A stretch of DNA of 64,000 nt from Bacteroidota bacterium (GTDB taxonomy: Bacteria; Bacteroidota; Bacteroidia; JAHEXY01), in the NCBI GenBank assembly GCA_023251875.1, contig JAHEXY010000014.1, positions 50,329-114,328 on the forward strand, in the 5' to 3' direction. The notes below the pieces were generated by a model. That model was not told the origin of the DNA and did not search any database. It saw nothing but the letters and a program-made list of their open reading frames with translations. Below are positions 24,083 to 32,948 of the stretch, piece by piece (positions within the stretch are counted from its first letter, which is position 1; the number at the start of each line of letters is the position of its first letter). The translations under genes and the position numbers were made by a program.

Positions 24083-24559
24083 TTATTTATTTAATACATC
24101 GCATTTTTCCATAATTACATCTTCATATAATTCAAGATCCTCATCATATCCTGCTCCCGACCGAATAACACCTTTAACAGTTACCATATCTCCAATCTTT
24201 AATTTTTCAGCATTGGTATTGCTAATTTCAGTAAAGGTGCAACTTACCCCTGCTTTGTCTTGGGTCTCTTTTAATGTTAATACTTTTTGATTCTTCATAT
24301 CCGTATTTATTGCAGAAATTTTTCCCGTAACGGCAAGAATTTTTGAATTTCCTTCTGCTTGTAAATATTTCATATTTGCTGTTTTTGCATCGTTGAGATA
24401 CTCTTGTACAAGCTCTGTGGCAGTTATTTTAAAATCAATAGGAGTAGCCTGAACATCTCGTTGAGGTAAATTCCAAAGATACCATCCATAGCCTCCGGCT
24501 GTGAGTAAAAGTAAGATACTAACCAATACAATCCATCGAACTAATTTTCCTCGTATCAT
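24083..24559 (-). CDS. OB-fold (tRNA_anti-like) membrane-anchored protein
   Basis: 158 residues: N-terminal membrane anchor (residues 8-28) and a periplasmic OB-fold. ATELVQEYLNDAKTANMKYL and then ILAVTGKISAI...VLTLKE...GVSCTFTE...LKIGDMVTVKGVIRSGAG...LEDVIMEKCDVLNK follow the OB_MP/tRNA_anti-like pattern. The binding partner is unknown. First gene of the eight-gene operon running to 18585, downstream of a TGTCAGGA-type promoter about 100 bases away. Beside it, the second divergent copy drives thioredoxin. Confidence 0.78.
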   Translation of the reverse strand: MIRGKLVRWIVLVSILLLLTAGGYGWYLWNLPQRDVQATPIDFKITATELVQEYLNDAKTANMKYLQAEGNSKILAVTGKISAINTDMKNQKVLTLKETQDKAGVSCTFTEISNTNAEKLKIGDMVTVKGVIRSGAGYDEDLELYEDVIMEKCDVLNK

Positions 24560-24661
24560 ATATTTTTAATTTTTAAAGAATATTTATTGACTTAACTATT
24601 AGACATATAACGATGAATCTATGATTTTTAACAGCTTAATTTTCATTGCATTTTTATTGTT

Positions 24662-24690
24662 TAGTCGTAACTAATTTTAGTTCCTGACAA
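24662..24690 (-). promoter_or_regulatory. TGTCAGGA-N14-CGACTA promoter, minus strand
   Basis: TTGTCAGGAACTAA (24690-24677) and CGACTA (24667-24662) on the minus strand; 14 bases separate TGTCAGGA from the -10-like box. It reads toward the OB-fold/YceI operon. Together with the plus-strand copy it makes a 14-bp perfect inverted repeat 56 bases apart. Confidence 0.7.
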
Positions 24691-24746
24691 GCAAGATCAT
24701 TTTTTTGAAATTATTATAGAGAATGAAGAAAAGAATCATCTAGCGG

Positions 24747-24775
24747 TTGTCAGGAACTAATCCTCCTCTCGTCTA
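24747..24775 (+). promoter_or_regulatory. TGTCAGGA-N14-CGTCTA promoter, plus strand
   Basis: TTGTCAGGAACTAA (24747-24760) and CGTCTA (24770-24775) with the same 14-base gap as the two minus-strand copies. It is 35 bases before the thioredoxin start. GGAAC-type -35 boxes are known for ECF sigma factors; the shorter spacer here is unusual. Confidence 0.7.
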
Positions 24776-24810
24776 TTTCTGAAAATAACCCATTTAAAAA
24801 ATTTTAAACA

Positions 24811-25263
24811 ATGAAAGCACTATTAGTAATTATCGCAGGTATCGTTATTTTGTTTATGGCCTTTCGTTACCCCAATGTTGATTTTGCAAATGACCCTGCC
24901 GATGGAATCCAGTTTCATAAAGGATCATGGACTGAAGCATTGAATTTGGCTAAAAAGGAGAACAAGCTCATTTTTCTTGACATTTATGCTACCTGGTGTG
25001 GGCCATGTAAAAGGTTAAAATCTACTACTTTTTCAAATATTGAAGTAGGAGAATTTTATAATCAAACCTTTATAAATGTTGCTATGGATGGAGAAAAGGG
25101 AGAAGGTCCATGGCTTGCTAATAAATATAATATAAAAGGATATCCTTCTTTATTATTTATAGATTCAAATGGAAATATTGTAGCTGGAACGTCAGGTTAT
25201 CACAATGTTAAAAACTTTCTTGAATTAGGGGCGAGAGTAATTAAAAATAATAACTCAAAATAA
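24811..25263 (+). CDS. Membrane-anchored thioredoxin-like protein
   Basis: 150 residues: N-terminal hydrophobic anchor (1-18), then a thioredoxin domain on the periplasmic side. The active site WCGPC is near residue 64, with GYPSLLFIDSNG near 110 carrying the cis-Pro strand. The long SWTEALNLAKKENKLIFLDIYATW lead is of the DsbD-gamma/thioredoxin_7 type. It would reduce periplasmic disulphides. The only plus-strand gene of this part of the island, transcribed divergently from the redox operon under an identical promoter, so both are probably co-induced. Confidence 0.85.
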   Translation: MKALLVIIAGIVILFMAFRYPNVDFANDPADGIQFHKGSWTEALNLAKKENKLIFLDIYATWCGPCKRLKSTTFSNIEVGEFYNQTFINVAMDGEKGEGPWLANKYNIKGYPSLLFIDSNGNIVAGTSGYHNVKNFLELGARVIKNNNSK

Positions 25264-25312
25264 TATTAGATAATTACTACATGTTGGCAAAGCGTTTTAG
25301 CAAATTATCATA

Positions 25313-25921
25313 TTAATCATGTACCAATAACTTACCGTAGATTGGTTTTTGTTTTTCTGATGATAAAATAATAAAATGATAAATACCGGAATTAAAATCT
25401 CCCAAATTTACCTCAAAATATTCTTGTGATGTTGAACTGGAGAAAAGCAAATCTCCCCAAGGGTTATAGAGAAAAAGTTGATATTCTTTGTTTGAATTGT
25501 TTGTATTATCAAAGTATATTTTAGCATAGTTTTTAACCGGATTTGGCCTTACTTGGTATTCCTTATTGTTTATATCAATTAATTCAATGGATATAATTTC
25601 TGAATAACCATTGCCTCCTAATGAAAGGCGGTAGTAATTATATTTATTTTTTTCTGGTGTTTCATCTGTATAGTTATAATATTGAGGTTCGGTTGTACTG
25701 CCACACACTCCGGCAATATTCCCTATTTCTGAAAAGCTAAGGCTATCTGTTGAATGAAGAATTTGAATGCCATTACATGTACTCCCCTCTATTATTTTCC
25801 AACTCAGAAATACTTCTCCATTGTTCTCAATTGCAAAAAAACTTTCAACAATTGAGTTATTCTGAGAAAAACCAAACATTTCACAAGTCAATAATGATAA
25901 CGTAAGTAAAAACAATTTCAT
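25313..25921 (-). CDS. Small secreted protein with T9SS sorting domain
   Basis: The ATG at 25921 (MKLFLLTL) is preferred over the upstream 25939 because it begins a proper signal peptide. Residues 20-105 form a fibronectin/beta-sandwich-like region (FLSWKIIEGSTCNGIQILHSTDS). The C-terminal 75 residues are a type A T9SS sorting domain: VRPNPVKNYAKIYF, LFLYNPWGDLL, LGDFNSGIYHFIIL, GKLLVHD. Exported by type IX secretion and attached to the surface. Function of the short passenger is unknown. Convergent with thioredoxin. Confidence 0.82.
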   Translation of the reverse strand: MKLFLLTLSLLTCEMFGFSQNNSIVESFFAIENNGEVFLSWKIIEGSTCNGIQILHSTDSLSFSEIGNIAGVCGSTTEPQYYNYTDETPEKNKYNYYRLSLGGNGYSEIISIELIDINNKEYQVRPNPVKNYAKIYFDNTNNSNKEYQLFLYNPWGDLLFSSSTSQEYFEVNLGDFNSGIYHFIILSSEKQKPIYGKLLVHD

Positions 25922-26023
25922 GTGGGCGATCTCATTCATATTTATTATTCTCTGATAGCAGTTTATAATTTCAAAACTAGATTAAACAAAAAAATTGATC
26001 TTATGGGTGATAAAAAATTATTT

Positions 26024-26296
26024 TTATTTATTATCTATCTCTGAAATAATACGTTTTTTTAATTCATTATTTTCTTTCAAAGAAATTTCCTTATCATTTT
26101 TTAAAAAATTATTCTTAAATACCAGTTTATCAATCCACTTACTTTGTTTCTCGTAGATATTACAAGCATCGCACATGCTTTTATGGAAAAATAGACTCAT
26201 TTTCTCATGAAAAGAAAGTCCGAACTGAATTTTTTTCTCAATCAGTTCTGTAGCTTTATGGCATGATAACATCATTTCCTTCATCAACTTCGTCAT
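26024..26296 (-). CDS. Anti-sigma factor-like zinc-binding protein
   Basis: 90 residues, no membrane span. CHKATELIEKKIQFGLSFHEKMSLFFHKSMCDACNIYEKQS is the ZAS-type pattern: His and Cys early, then H-x3-C-x2-C. Soluble ZAS proteins hold ECF sigma factors and release them under oxidative or metal stress by losing zinc. It lies five bases after the sigma gene, so they form a pair. Hg(II) or thiol stress is a plausible signal given the neighbouring mer and redox genes, an inference. Confidence 0.75.
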   Translation of the reverse strand: MTKLMKEMMLSCHKATELIEKKIQFGLSFHEKMSLFFHKSMCDACNIYEKQSKWIDKLVFKNNFLKNDKEISLKENNELKKRIISEIDNK

Positions 26297-26301
26297 ATAT
26301 A

Positions 26302-26898
26302 TTAATTTTTAAACCAATTGATCTCTAAACATTTTCTCAATTGAAGTTTAGCTCTATGCAAAATCTGCCAGTAATTAGTATGTGTTATTTCCAATTCCTG
26401 ACAAATAGTATCGCCATTTTTGTCTTCTAAATACTTTAACTGAATAGCTGAAAACCATTTTGAAGGAAGTTTTTCCATACAAAGTTGCATTATCTTTTGA
26501 AAATCAAGACTGTCTAGAATATTATCGGGCTCGTTATTCAATTGCCATTTTTGTGGCATTTGTTCTTTTTTCCACATTCCATTTGAATCAAACATAGTAT
26601 TAAACAGAGAATACTCGCCTTTTTCACTTTGTTCTTGCTCTCTTATTGTTGGGTTTTTTATGCGTTTTCGGTGATAGTCGATAATCTTGTTGTTGAGAAT
26701 AGAGAAAAGCCATGTTTTAGGACTACTTTTTCCTTCGAAATGAGTATAAGATTGGAAGGCCGCCAAAAATGTTTCTTGCACTAGGTCTTCAGAGATTTCT
26801 TTCTCAGATGTTTTATATAAAGCCCATGAGTATAAACTGTCGGAATACAAGTTTACCCAAGATTTTATTATTTCGTTTACATTTGTTTGGTCATTCAT
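26302..26898 (-). CDS. ECF-type RNA polymerase sigma factor
   Basis: 198 residues. Region 2: YSWALYKTSEKEISEDLVQETFLAAFQSYTHFEGKSSPKTWLFSILNNKIIDYHRK (residues 23-78). Region 4: LDFQKIMQLCMEKLPSKWFSAIQLKYLEDKNGDTICQELEITHTNYWQILHRAKLQLR (near 133-190), with the helix-turn-helix in the last part. Likely recognises the three TGTCAGGA-N14-CGWCTR elements on this island. A fourth TGTCAGGA (26391-26404 region, minus strand, coding for CQEL) also lies 100 bases before the anti-sigma gene but has a poor second box. Confidence 0.88.
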   Translation of the reverse strand: MNDQTNVNEIIKSWVNLYSDSLYSWALYKTSEKEISEDLVQETFLAAFQSYTHFEGKSSPKTWLFSILNNKIIDYHRKRIKNPTIREQEQSEKGEYSLFNTMFDSNGMWKKEQMPQKWQLNNEPDNILDSLDFQKIMQLCMEKLPSKWFSAIQLKYLEDKNGDTICQELEITHTNYWQILHRAKLQLRKCLEINWFKN

Positions 26899-26952
26899 GT
26901 TCGAATAGTATTTTGTTATAAATTTAGAATTTTTTGACTGTATTATGCGAGT

Positions 26953-28242
26953 CTATAAATTTTCACCTTGTATTATTTTCAAAGCATATTGTATTTTATT
27001 GTACTCAACAATAGCATTTAACCAATCCACCTGCGACTGCATGAAAAACTGCTGTGCCTGAAAAACCTCAAATGATTTAGCAGTTCCAAGTTTTTGTCGT
27101 TCTATACTTTGATTTAATGCTTCACCGGTCGACTGCATTGCCTGTTTTGCTATAGCCATTTGCTCTTCAGAAATTTGTAATTGTGATACCGCAAGTGATA
27201 TCTCCTGCTGATATTGATTTTTAAATTGCTCCACTTTATTCTGTTGTAATAATATTTTTGTGTTCCATTGTTTTAAATCACCGTTATATGATAATCTCCC
27301 TAATGGTAAACTCCATAGCAAGGAAGCATTTAATTGATAGGTATTACGTAACGGTGCGGTGTACGCTCCAAACCCTCCGTTGTCAAAGCCAACTTTTAAT
27401 TTTGGAAGGAACAGCCCCTGATTAGACGTTTTGCGAAGTGTTTGAAAAGATTGAAGTTCCGAACTTAGTCCTAAAAATTCCGGTCGTTTTTGAAAACCGA
27501 CACTATCAGCTGTTTGAATGGCGAATGCTAACGGTACTAACGAAGTATCCGCACTTACCAAATTGATATTGCTTTCCAAGTTCAAAAGACTAACAAGCAG
27601 AGCGGACTTCTTTTGCCATTCCATTTTTGCTTGTAACATGGAAATTTTCAAATGACTGAAATTACTTTGTGCTAATAAATATTCGGATTGATAACGTAAA
27701 CCTGCATCTACCTGAATTTTTATTTGTTGGGAAAGTGTGTCGGATTGAAGCACTAATTGTTGCAGAAAGACATACTTTAATTGTTCTGCCTGCAAATCAA
27801 AATATGTTTGAATTGCATTTAATACGGCCTTATTTTTTTCTGCAATACTGAAATAATTTATTGCTTCAGATTTTTGTTTTGCCGCTATGGAAGTATAAAA
27901 ACCCTTACTGAAATCAATCTCTGCCGCAATACCAAGCCCTGCCCAAAGATTATTTCTATTTACACCAGTAAATATTTTCCCATCGGTATTCATTGCAGAA
28001 CCATTCAAGTAATGAGTGCTTATGCCTGCATAAATATTGGGTAGCCACCATTCTTTGGCTTTGCTTTGATCTGCTAAAGCCTGCTGATACTTCAACTGGT
28101 ATTCCTGAACGGTTAAATTATTTGCGCCTGCTAATTTTAAAACCGATTCAAGATTTACAGGAAAAGATTTTTGAGCATTTGCGGTAACTGTTGCCAACAC
28201 TATTACAAGAGAAGCAACAAGTTTTTTGAAATTATTTTTCAT
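26953..28242 (-). CDS. TolC-family outer-membrane efflux protein
   Basis: 429 residues with a signal peptide (cleaved after ATVTANA) and two OEP repeats. LESVLKLAGANNLTVQEYQLKYQQALADQSKAKEWWLPNIYAGIS is the first helix-strand unit, and TYQLNASLLWSLPLGRLSYNGDLKQWNTKILLQQNKVEQF the second. Long coiled-coil helices lie between. It forms the outer-membrane duct. It starts 11 bases after the fused permease-adaptor gene, giving a complete tripartite pump in two genes. Confidence 0.85.
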   Translation of the reverse strand: MKNNFKKLVASLVIVLATVTANAQKSFPVNLESVLKLAGANNLTVQEYQLKYQQALADQSKAKEWWLPNIYAGISTHYLNGSAMNTDGKIFTGVNRNNLWAGLGIAAEIDFSKGFYTSIAAKQKSEAINYFSIAEKNKAVLNAIQTYFDLQAEQLKYVFLQQLVLQSDTLSQQIKIQVDAGLRYQSEYLLAQSNFSHLKISMLQAKMEWQKKSALLVSLLNLESNINLVSADTSLVPLAFAIQTADSVGFQKRPEFLGLSSELQSFQTLRKTSNQGLFLPKLKVGFDNGGFGAYTAPLRNTYQLNASLLWSLPLGRLSYNGDLKQWNTKILLQQNKVEQFKNQYQQEISLAVSQLQISEEQMAIAKQAMQSTGEALNQSIERQKLGTAKSFEVFQAQQFFMQSQVDWLNAIVEYNKIQYALKIIQGENL

Positions 28243-28253
28243 ATTGTTTGCTT

Positions 28254-31200
28254 TTATTTAGTGGTTAATTCTTTGGTTTGAACAGTCGCACCATCGCTGC
28301 AAAATTCCTTCCCCTGAATTACTATTTTATCAGTAGATTTAATTTCAGCAGTTAATAATTCAGTGAATTTATCGTCACGTATTCCTGTTTTAACTTCCAC
28401 CTTTTTTACTTTTCCATCTGCAACTAAGTACACAAAAGACTGTCCTTTTGCATTGCCAATAGCCTCGTTAGGAACAGACAATACTTCTTTGTGTCCGCTT
28501 CTTTGAAGCCCGACTTTGGCATACATTCCGGGGCGAATTTTTAAATCCGTATTTGGTAAATCAATTTCAACCTTCATAGTTTTTGTGGTTTCATCCAAGC
28601 CATAAGCAATACGTGAAACGGTTGCGGAATATTTTGCGTTGGGCAATTCAGGAAAAGAGATTTCAACCTTGGTGTTTTTTTCAATCAATACAGCATCACT
28701 TTCAGGAACATCAATTTGCAACCGGATAGGCTGTAAATCCTGCAATTCAAAAATCGGCATTGCGTTAGAATTGTTCAATCCACTTTGAATCGTTGCTCCT
28801 TTATCAAAATAACGATTAACAATTACTCCTGCGAATGGAGCCTGTATCTGCAAGAAACCAACTTGAGCGGTTAAGGAATTTACAGTCGCTTTTGCACTTT
28901 CATATTCTGACTGTGCTTTATCTATTTCCGAAACGGTAGTGAGTTGCGGTGTTTTTTCATAAACACTTTTTAATCGCTCATAAATAGATTTCTTTCCAGT
29001 CAAATCAGCCTCTGCTTTTACTTTCTGCTGAACAAGGTCAGGATTGTCGAGAGCCGCAAGTAATTGCCCCTGTTTAACAAAATCACCTATATCAACACTG
29101 ACTTCACGCAACATTCCGTTTGCCATAGCAAACAATTTCACCTGCTGATTAGGTTTAGATGTTCCGCTAATTTGTAATGAAGCATTGAATTGATGTGTTT
29201 GCGGAGTGCTTACTAAAACAGTTGGAACATTTCTGTTTTCGGTTTGAGTTTTCGATTCTTCCTTTTTATTTCCTCCGCAAGATGTTAAGAAAATAAGCAT
29301 TGCAGGAATTAGAATAGTTATTGGATTGATTTTCATTTTTGATTGAGATTTAATGTTAAATAAATAAAACAGTACAGGTACGACAAAAAGAGAAAGAAAT
29401 GTTGCCGCTATCACTCCGCCAATTATTGCTCTTGCTAAAGGCACATTGGCCTCACCTCCTGTTTCGTAACCCAATGCCATTGGGAACAACGCAAGCGTAG
29501 CAACTATCGCTGTCATTAAAATTGGGCGAAAACGATTTGCAACTCCTTCTTTAATTGCTTGCATTAATGGTTTACCTTCTTTTAAAAGGTTATTCATCTT
29601 ATCAACTAAAAGGTTGCTATACGCTACCGTAATTCCAACCATCATAATTATTCCCATCATTGATTGAATGTTCAAATAAGTATTGGTTGCAAGCAACATG
29701 CCTGTAACACCAATCATACCAAGTGGAATGACGGTTATAATTATTAAGGGGAGTTTGAACGAGCGTAACAGAGGAACTATTACAAGATATACCAATAAAA
29801 TAGCAAGCCCTAAGCCTAACCCAAGATTACTAAAACCCTCATTCATACTTTGGACTTCACCTCGAATGGTAATTTTATATCCTTCGGGTAAATCTTTACG
29901 AAGCACTTCTAACTTTCCTTCGATTTCTTTTGCTGTTGATCCTATATCTCTTCCTTCCACGTTTGCGAACACATCGGTAACCCGTTGTATATTTAAGTGA
30001 TTGATTTCTATTGGTGCTGAAGTCAAAGACGTTTTAGCTATGTTTTTGAGTTGAGTTACTTTCCCGTTTGTTCCTTTTAAAGAAATATTTTCCAACGATT
30101 GCGGATTATTTAATTCAATTTCAGGATAGGTAACTCCTACATAATAGTGATTACCATTTTTTTCATCGATCCAAAACGAGGGTTTAAAATTGACTGAAGA
30201 ATTTAAAGCTGTTACTGTGTTTTTTACAACATCATCGGCATTAATACCTAACTCCGCAGCCTTTGTTCTGTCAATATCTATTTTAATTTCAGGATGGTCA
30301 TATCGTTGCTGTATGCGGATATCTTCCGTTCCTTTAGTATTCTGAACAAGCGTTTTCACTTTAAATGCTATGTCGTGTGATATTTGCAAATCATTTCCTG
30401 TAATTTGAATGTCAATTGGAGAAGGCAACCCAAAATTTAATGCGGTGGTTACAATTCCACCTGTATTGAAAATAAATTGAACCCCCGGAAATTGTTCTTT
30501 CAGTTTTACACGCAAACGTTTCACATATTCCGCAGTTTTTGTTTTATAACCTTCTTTCAACTGAACAGCGATAGTTGCATCTTGTGTTCCTGAATTTGGC
30601 GTGTAAGCAGCAGGCCAATCATTTAATACCCCAACATTGGAAATAATAATATTTAAGTCTTCGCCAACTTCCTGTTTTATGAATTTTTCGATCAGCGTAA
30701 TTGTTTTTTCTGATTTTTCAATTCGTGTACCTCCTTCCATTCTTACATCAATGGAAATTTGCCCGACATCCATTTGCGGAAATAATTCAGTTCCAATTTT
30801 CTGAAATCCAAACATGGAAATAACAAATAACACCAATACACTTCCCAATACCACCCAACGAAATTTTAAGATAGTATCCATTGCCTGAACATAGCGATTG
30901 GTAATATTTGTAACGCCCCTTTCAAATGCTCCTAAAAAACCTTTAGGTTTGTGGTCACCTGAATAGCCCTTAAAAAAAGCTGCTCCCATGATAGGAACTA
31001 AAGTCATGGAAATAAATCGCGAACCTATCATTGCTAACGAAACAACAATAGCTAAAGGCATAAAAAGAAATTTTGAAATGCCTGTTAAGAAAATTACAGG
31101 AAAGAAAACGATAATAATTGTGAGCGTTGTAACCAATACCGGCAAGGCAACTTCTTTTGCTCCATCGAAAGCTGCTTGCCCTGAAGTTTTACCCATTTTT

Positions 31201-32438
31201 AAATGCTTGTCGATATTTTCGAGTACCACAATACTATCATCCACCAATAAACCGATAGCCAAAGCGATCCCTCCTAATGTCATACTGTTGATGGTGTCGC
31301 CTGTAAAATACAATCCTATAAAAGCGAACATTACAGAAAGTGGAATACTTAAAGCAACAATAAAAGTAGAACGGAAATTTCCTAAGAATAAAAACAAAGC
31401 CAAGGATACCAAGATCAATCCGATAATTCCTTCTTTTACCAAGCCATTAATTGAATGACGAACATAAGTTGATTGGTCAAGTACCACATCAAGATTTACA
31501 GTTTTCGGTAAACGCTCTTTTAATTCGGCCAACTTACCTTTTATACCTTCAACTGCTGCAATGGTATTTGCTCCTGTACGTTTGTAAATTGGAATGTACA
31601 CTTGTCGTTTACCATTTATGTGTACCATATTTGTTTGAATAGCGCTGGCATCTTTGGCATAACCAATGTCTTTTAAAAAAATAGGTGAGCCATCTTTACT
31701 CATTTTTATTACGATGTTATTAAAGTCATCAACTTTTGGCAACATACCGTTTGCGTTTACACTGTAATTAACATCTCCGATGTTTACATCCCCTGTTGGA
31801 ATCATTACATTGTTTTTTTGCACAGCTTCTATAACATCCGTTTGTGAAAGATTGTACGCTTGTAATTTATCGGGATATACATACATATAAATTCTTCTCA
31901 ATTTTCCTCCATAAACCGCAGGCGCAATTACACCCGGCACAGAGCCTAATAAATTTCGGAGTTGAAAATATGCAATATCGTATAACTCCTTTTCGGAAAG
32001 ACTATCACTGCTTACCGCTAATAAGGACAATGGGATTGAAGCAGAAGGATCGAAAGGCATTACCATTGGAGGAACAGTACCTTGAGGCAAATAATATAAA
32101 TCCGACATCGCCAAGGAAGTTACTTGCGATAATGCGGTGTTGGGGTCGATATCGTCTGTGAAAAAATCTTTTACGATACTTACACCAATCATACTTTTAC
32201 TTTCCTGTCTCTGAATACCGTTTGATTGCCCTGTCCATCTTTCAATACGGCTAGTAATATCCTTTTCCATTACTTCGGCAGGCATACCCGGATAAAGAGT
32301 TAAAACCTGCACGGCAGATGTTTTATAATTTGGCAGAATATCCACTGGGAGTCTTTGGACTGCCACGATACTGATTACGGCTATCAATAGTGATAACACG
32401 ATAATCAAATATTTATTTTTGAATGCTAATTCTAACAT
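28254..32438 (-). CDS. RND permease fused in frame to lipoprotein-type periplasmic adaptor
   Basis: The frame starts at 32477, but ATG 32438 (MLELAFKNK) begins the usual first helix. The first ~1034 residues are an HAE1/HME-type permease: PVDILPNYKTSAVQV, GLLVDDSIVVLENI (helix 4 charge motif), YSNLLVDKMNN and last helices ending LFYLFNI. Without a stop it continues through KSQSK into MKINPI (ATG at 29336), a lipoprotein signal with lipobox FLTSC, and a 360-residue adaptor with hairpin, lipoyl and beta-barrel domains (VKLFAMANGMLREVSVDIGDFVKQGQ). The pump's substrate is uncertain. The permease C-terminus is cytoplasmic, so the embedded signal would act as a thirteenth span. Confidence 0.88.
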   Translation of the reverse strand: MLELAFKNKYLIIVLSLLIAVISIVAVQRLPVDILPNYKTSAVQVLTLYPGMPAEVMEKDITSRIERWTGQSNGIQRQESKSMIGVSIVKDFFTDDIDPNTALSQVTSLAMSDLYYLPQGTVPPMVMPFDPSASIPLSLLAVSSDSLSEKELYDIAYFQLRNLLGSVPGVIAPAVYGGKLRRIYMYVYPDKLQAYNLSQTDVIEAVQKNNVMIPTGDVNIGDVNYSVNANGMLPKVDDFNNIVIKMSKDGSPIFLKDIGYAKDASAIQTNMVHINGKRQVYIPIYKRTGANTIAAVEGIKGKLAELKERLPKTVNLDVVLDQSTYVRHSINGLVKEGIIGLILVSLALFLFLGNFRSTFIVALSIPLSVMFAFIGLYFTGDTINSMTLGGIALAIGLLVDDSIVVLENIDKHLKMGKTSGQAAFDGAKEVALPVLVTTLTIIIVFFPVIFLTGISKFLFMPLAIVVSLAMIGSRFISMTLVPIMGAAFFKGYSGDHKPKGFLGAFERGVTNITNRYVQAMDTILKFRWVVLGSVLVLFVISMFGFQKIGTELFPQMDVGQISIDVRMEGGTRIEKSEKTITLIEKFIKQEVGEDLNIIISNVGVLNDWPAAYTPNSGTQDATIAVQLKEGYKTKTAEYVKRLRVKLKEQFPGVQFIFNTGGIVTTALNFGLPSPIDIQITGNDLQISHDIAFKVKTLVQNTKGTEDIRIQQRYDHPEIKIDIDRTKAAELGINADDVVKNTVTALNSSVNFKPSFWIDEKNGNHYYVGVTYPEIELNNPQSLENISLKGTNGKVTQLKNIAKTSLTSAPIEINHLNIQRVTDVFANVEGRDIGSTAKEIEGKLEVLRKDLPEGYKITIRGEVQSMNEGFSNLGLGLGLAILLVYLVIVPLLRSFKLPLIIITVIPLGMIGVTGMLLATNTYLNIQSMMGIIMMVGITVAYSNLLVDKMNNLLKEGKPLMQAIKEGVANRFRPILMTAIVATLALFPMALGYETGGEANVPLARAIIGGVIAATFLSLFVVPVLFYLFNIKSQSKMKINPITILIPAMLIFLTSCGGNKKEESKTQTENRNVPTVLVSTPQTHQFNASLQISGTSKPNQQVKLFAMANGMLREVSVDIGDFVKQGQLLAALDNPDLVQQKVKAEADLTGKKSIYERLKSVYEKTPQLTTVSEIDKAQSEYESAKATVNSLTAQVGFLQIQAPFAGVIVNRYFDKGATIQSGLNNSNAMPIFELQDLQPIRLQIDVPESDAVLIEKNTKVEISFPELPNAKYSATVSRIAYGLDETTKTMKVEIDLPNTDLKIRPGMYAKVGLQRSGHKEVLSVPNEAIGNAKGQSFVYLVADGKVKKVEVKTGIRDDKFTELLTAEIKSTDKIVIQGKEFCSDGATVQTKELTTK

Positions 32439-32459
32439 GATTATTTCGTTTTTAAAATA

Positions 32460-32487
32460 GGAAATACCTCGAGGCACAAGTATTTCC
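32460..32487. promoter_or_regulatory. 8-bp inverted repeat upstream of the RND gene
   Basis: GGAAATAC (32460-32467) and GTATTTCC (32480-32487) flank a 12-base spacer, 22 bases before the permease start. Position and symmetry fit an operator; it could also be an RNA hairpin in the leader. Confidence 0.45.
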
Positions 32488-32504
32488 TGATGAAAATAAA
32501 TACA

Positions 32505-32529
32505 AAAATTGCCCTCGGAAAAGGCAATA
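32505..32529 (-). terminator. Terminator after the ClC/130-aa operon
   Basis: On the minus strand ATTGCC pairs with GGCAAT around a nine-base loop and is followed by TTTTTG. It separates the upstream ClC operon from the RND/TolC operon. Confidence 0.6.
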
Positions 32530-32555
32530 GATTTTTATCCTAATAGAAAATTAGG

Positions 32556-32948
32556 TTAAACGAAAGAAGGTGGGCCGCGAAGGGTATTAACAGAAAAAAT
32601 TGTCGCGGAACGACAATTTGGTTCAGGAGAAGGTAAATAATAAGCTGTAAATACCGGGGCAATAATTTCTACAACAGGTGGTGTAACTATTAATCCATTA
32701 AATGGACTCTTTACCGTGATGATTTTTGTTTCAAATACTTGAGCGTTCTTAACAATGTCATTACAATAATATTCTTGCGGAAAAAATGTTGCTTTTCCTA
32801 AGCTTCCTTTTGCCTCTGCTTCGTGAATATGTTCTTGGCAATCTCCATGAAACCGCTCCCCATTAGGGTAAAAGCAATAGTGAGTTTTGAATGTAAAACT
32901 GTATATCCCAAAAAGGATCAGAAGAAATATGGAGGTGATTTTTTTCAA
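32556..32948 (-). CDS. Small exported protein of metal-efflux operons, 130 aa
   Basis: Signal peptide (MKKITSIFLLILFGIYSFTF), then THYCFYPNGERFHGDCQEHIHEAEA with Cys and His residues, NDIVKNAQVF, a hydrophobic stretch near 82-105 and a Pro-rich C-terminus ending RGPPSFV. I recall this type next to heavy-metal RND systems in Bacteroidota, without assigned function. His/Cys clusters suggest metal binding. The start codon is TTG (32948), overlapping the ClC stop (TTGA), so it is probably translationally coupled. Confidence 0.55.
   Translation of the reverse strand: MKKITSIFLLILFGIYSFTFKTHYCFYPNGERFHGDCQEHIHEAEAKGSLGKATFFPQEYYCNDIVKNAQVFETKIITVKSPFNGLIVTPPVVEIIAPVFTAYYLPSPEPNCRSATIFSVNTLRGPPSFV

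Noticed and set aside
26391..26404. Fourth TGTCAGGA copy inside the sigma-factor gene as a promoter for the anti-sigma gene
   Set aside because: The second box at the correct spacing is ATACTA, matching only partly, and the sequence is fully explained by the coding region.
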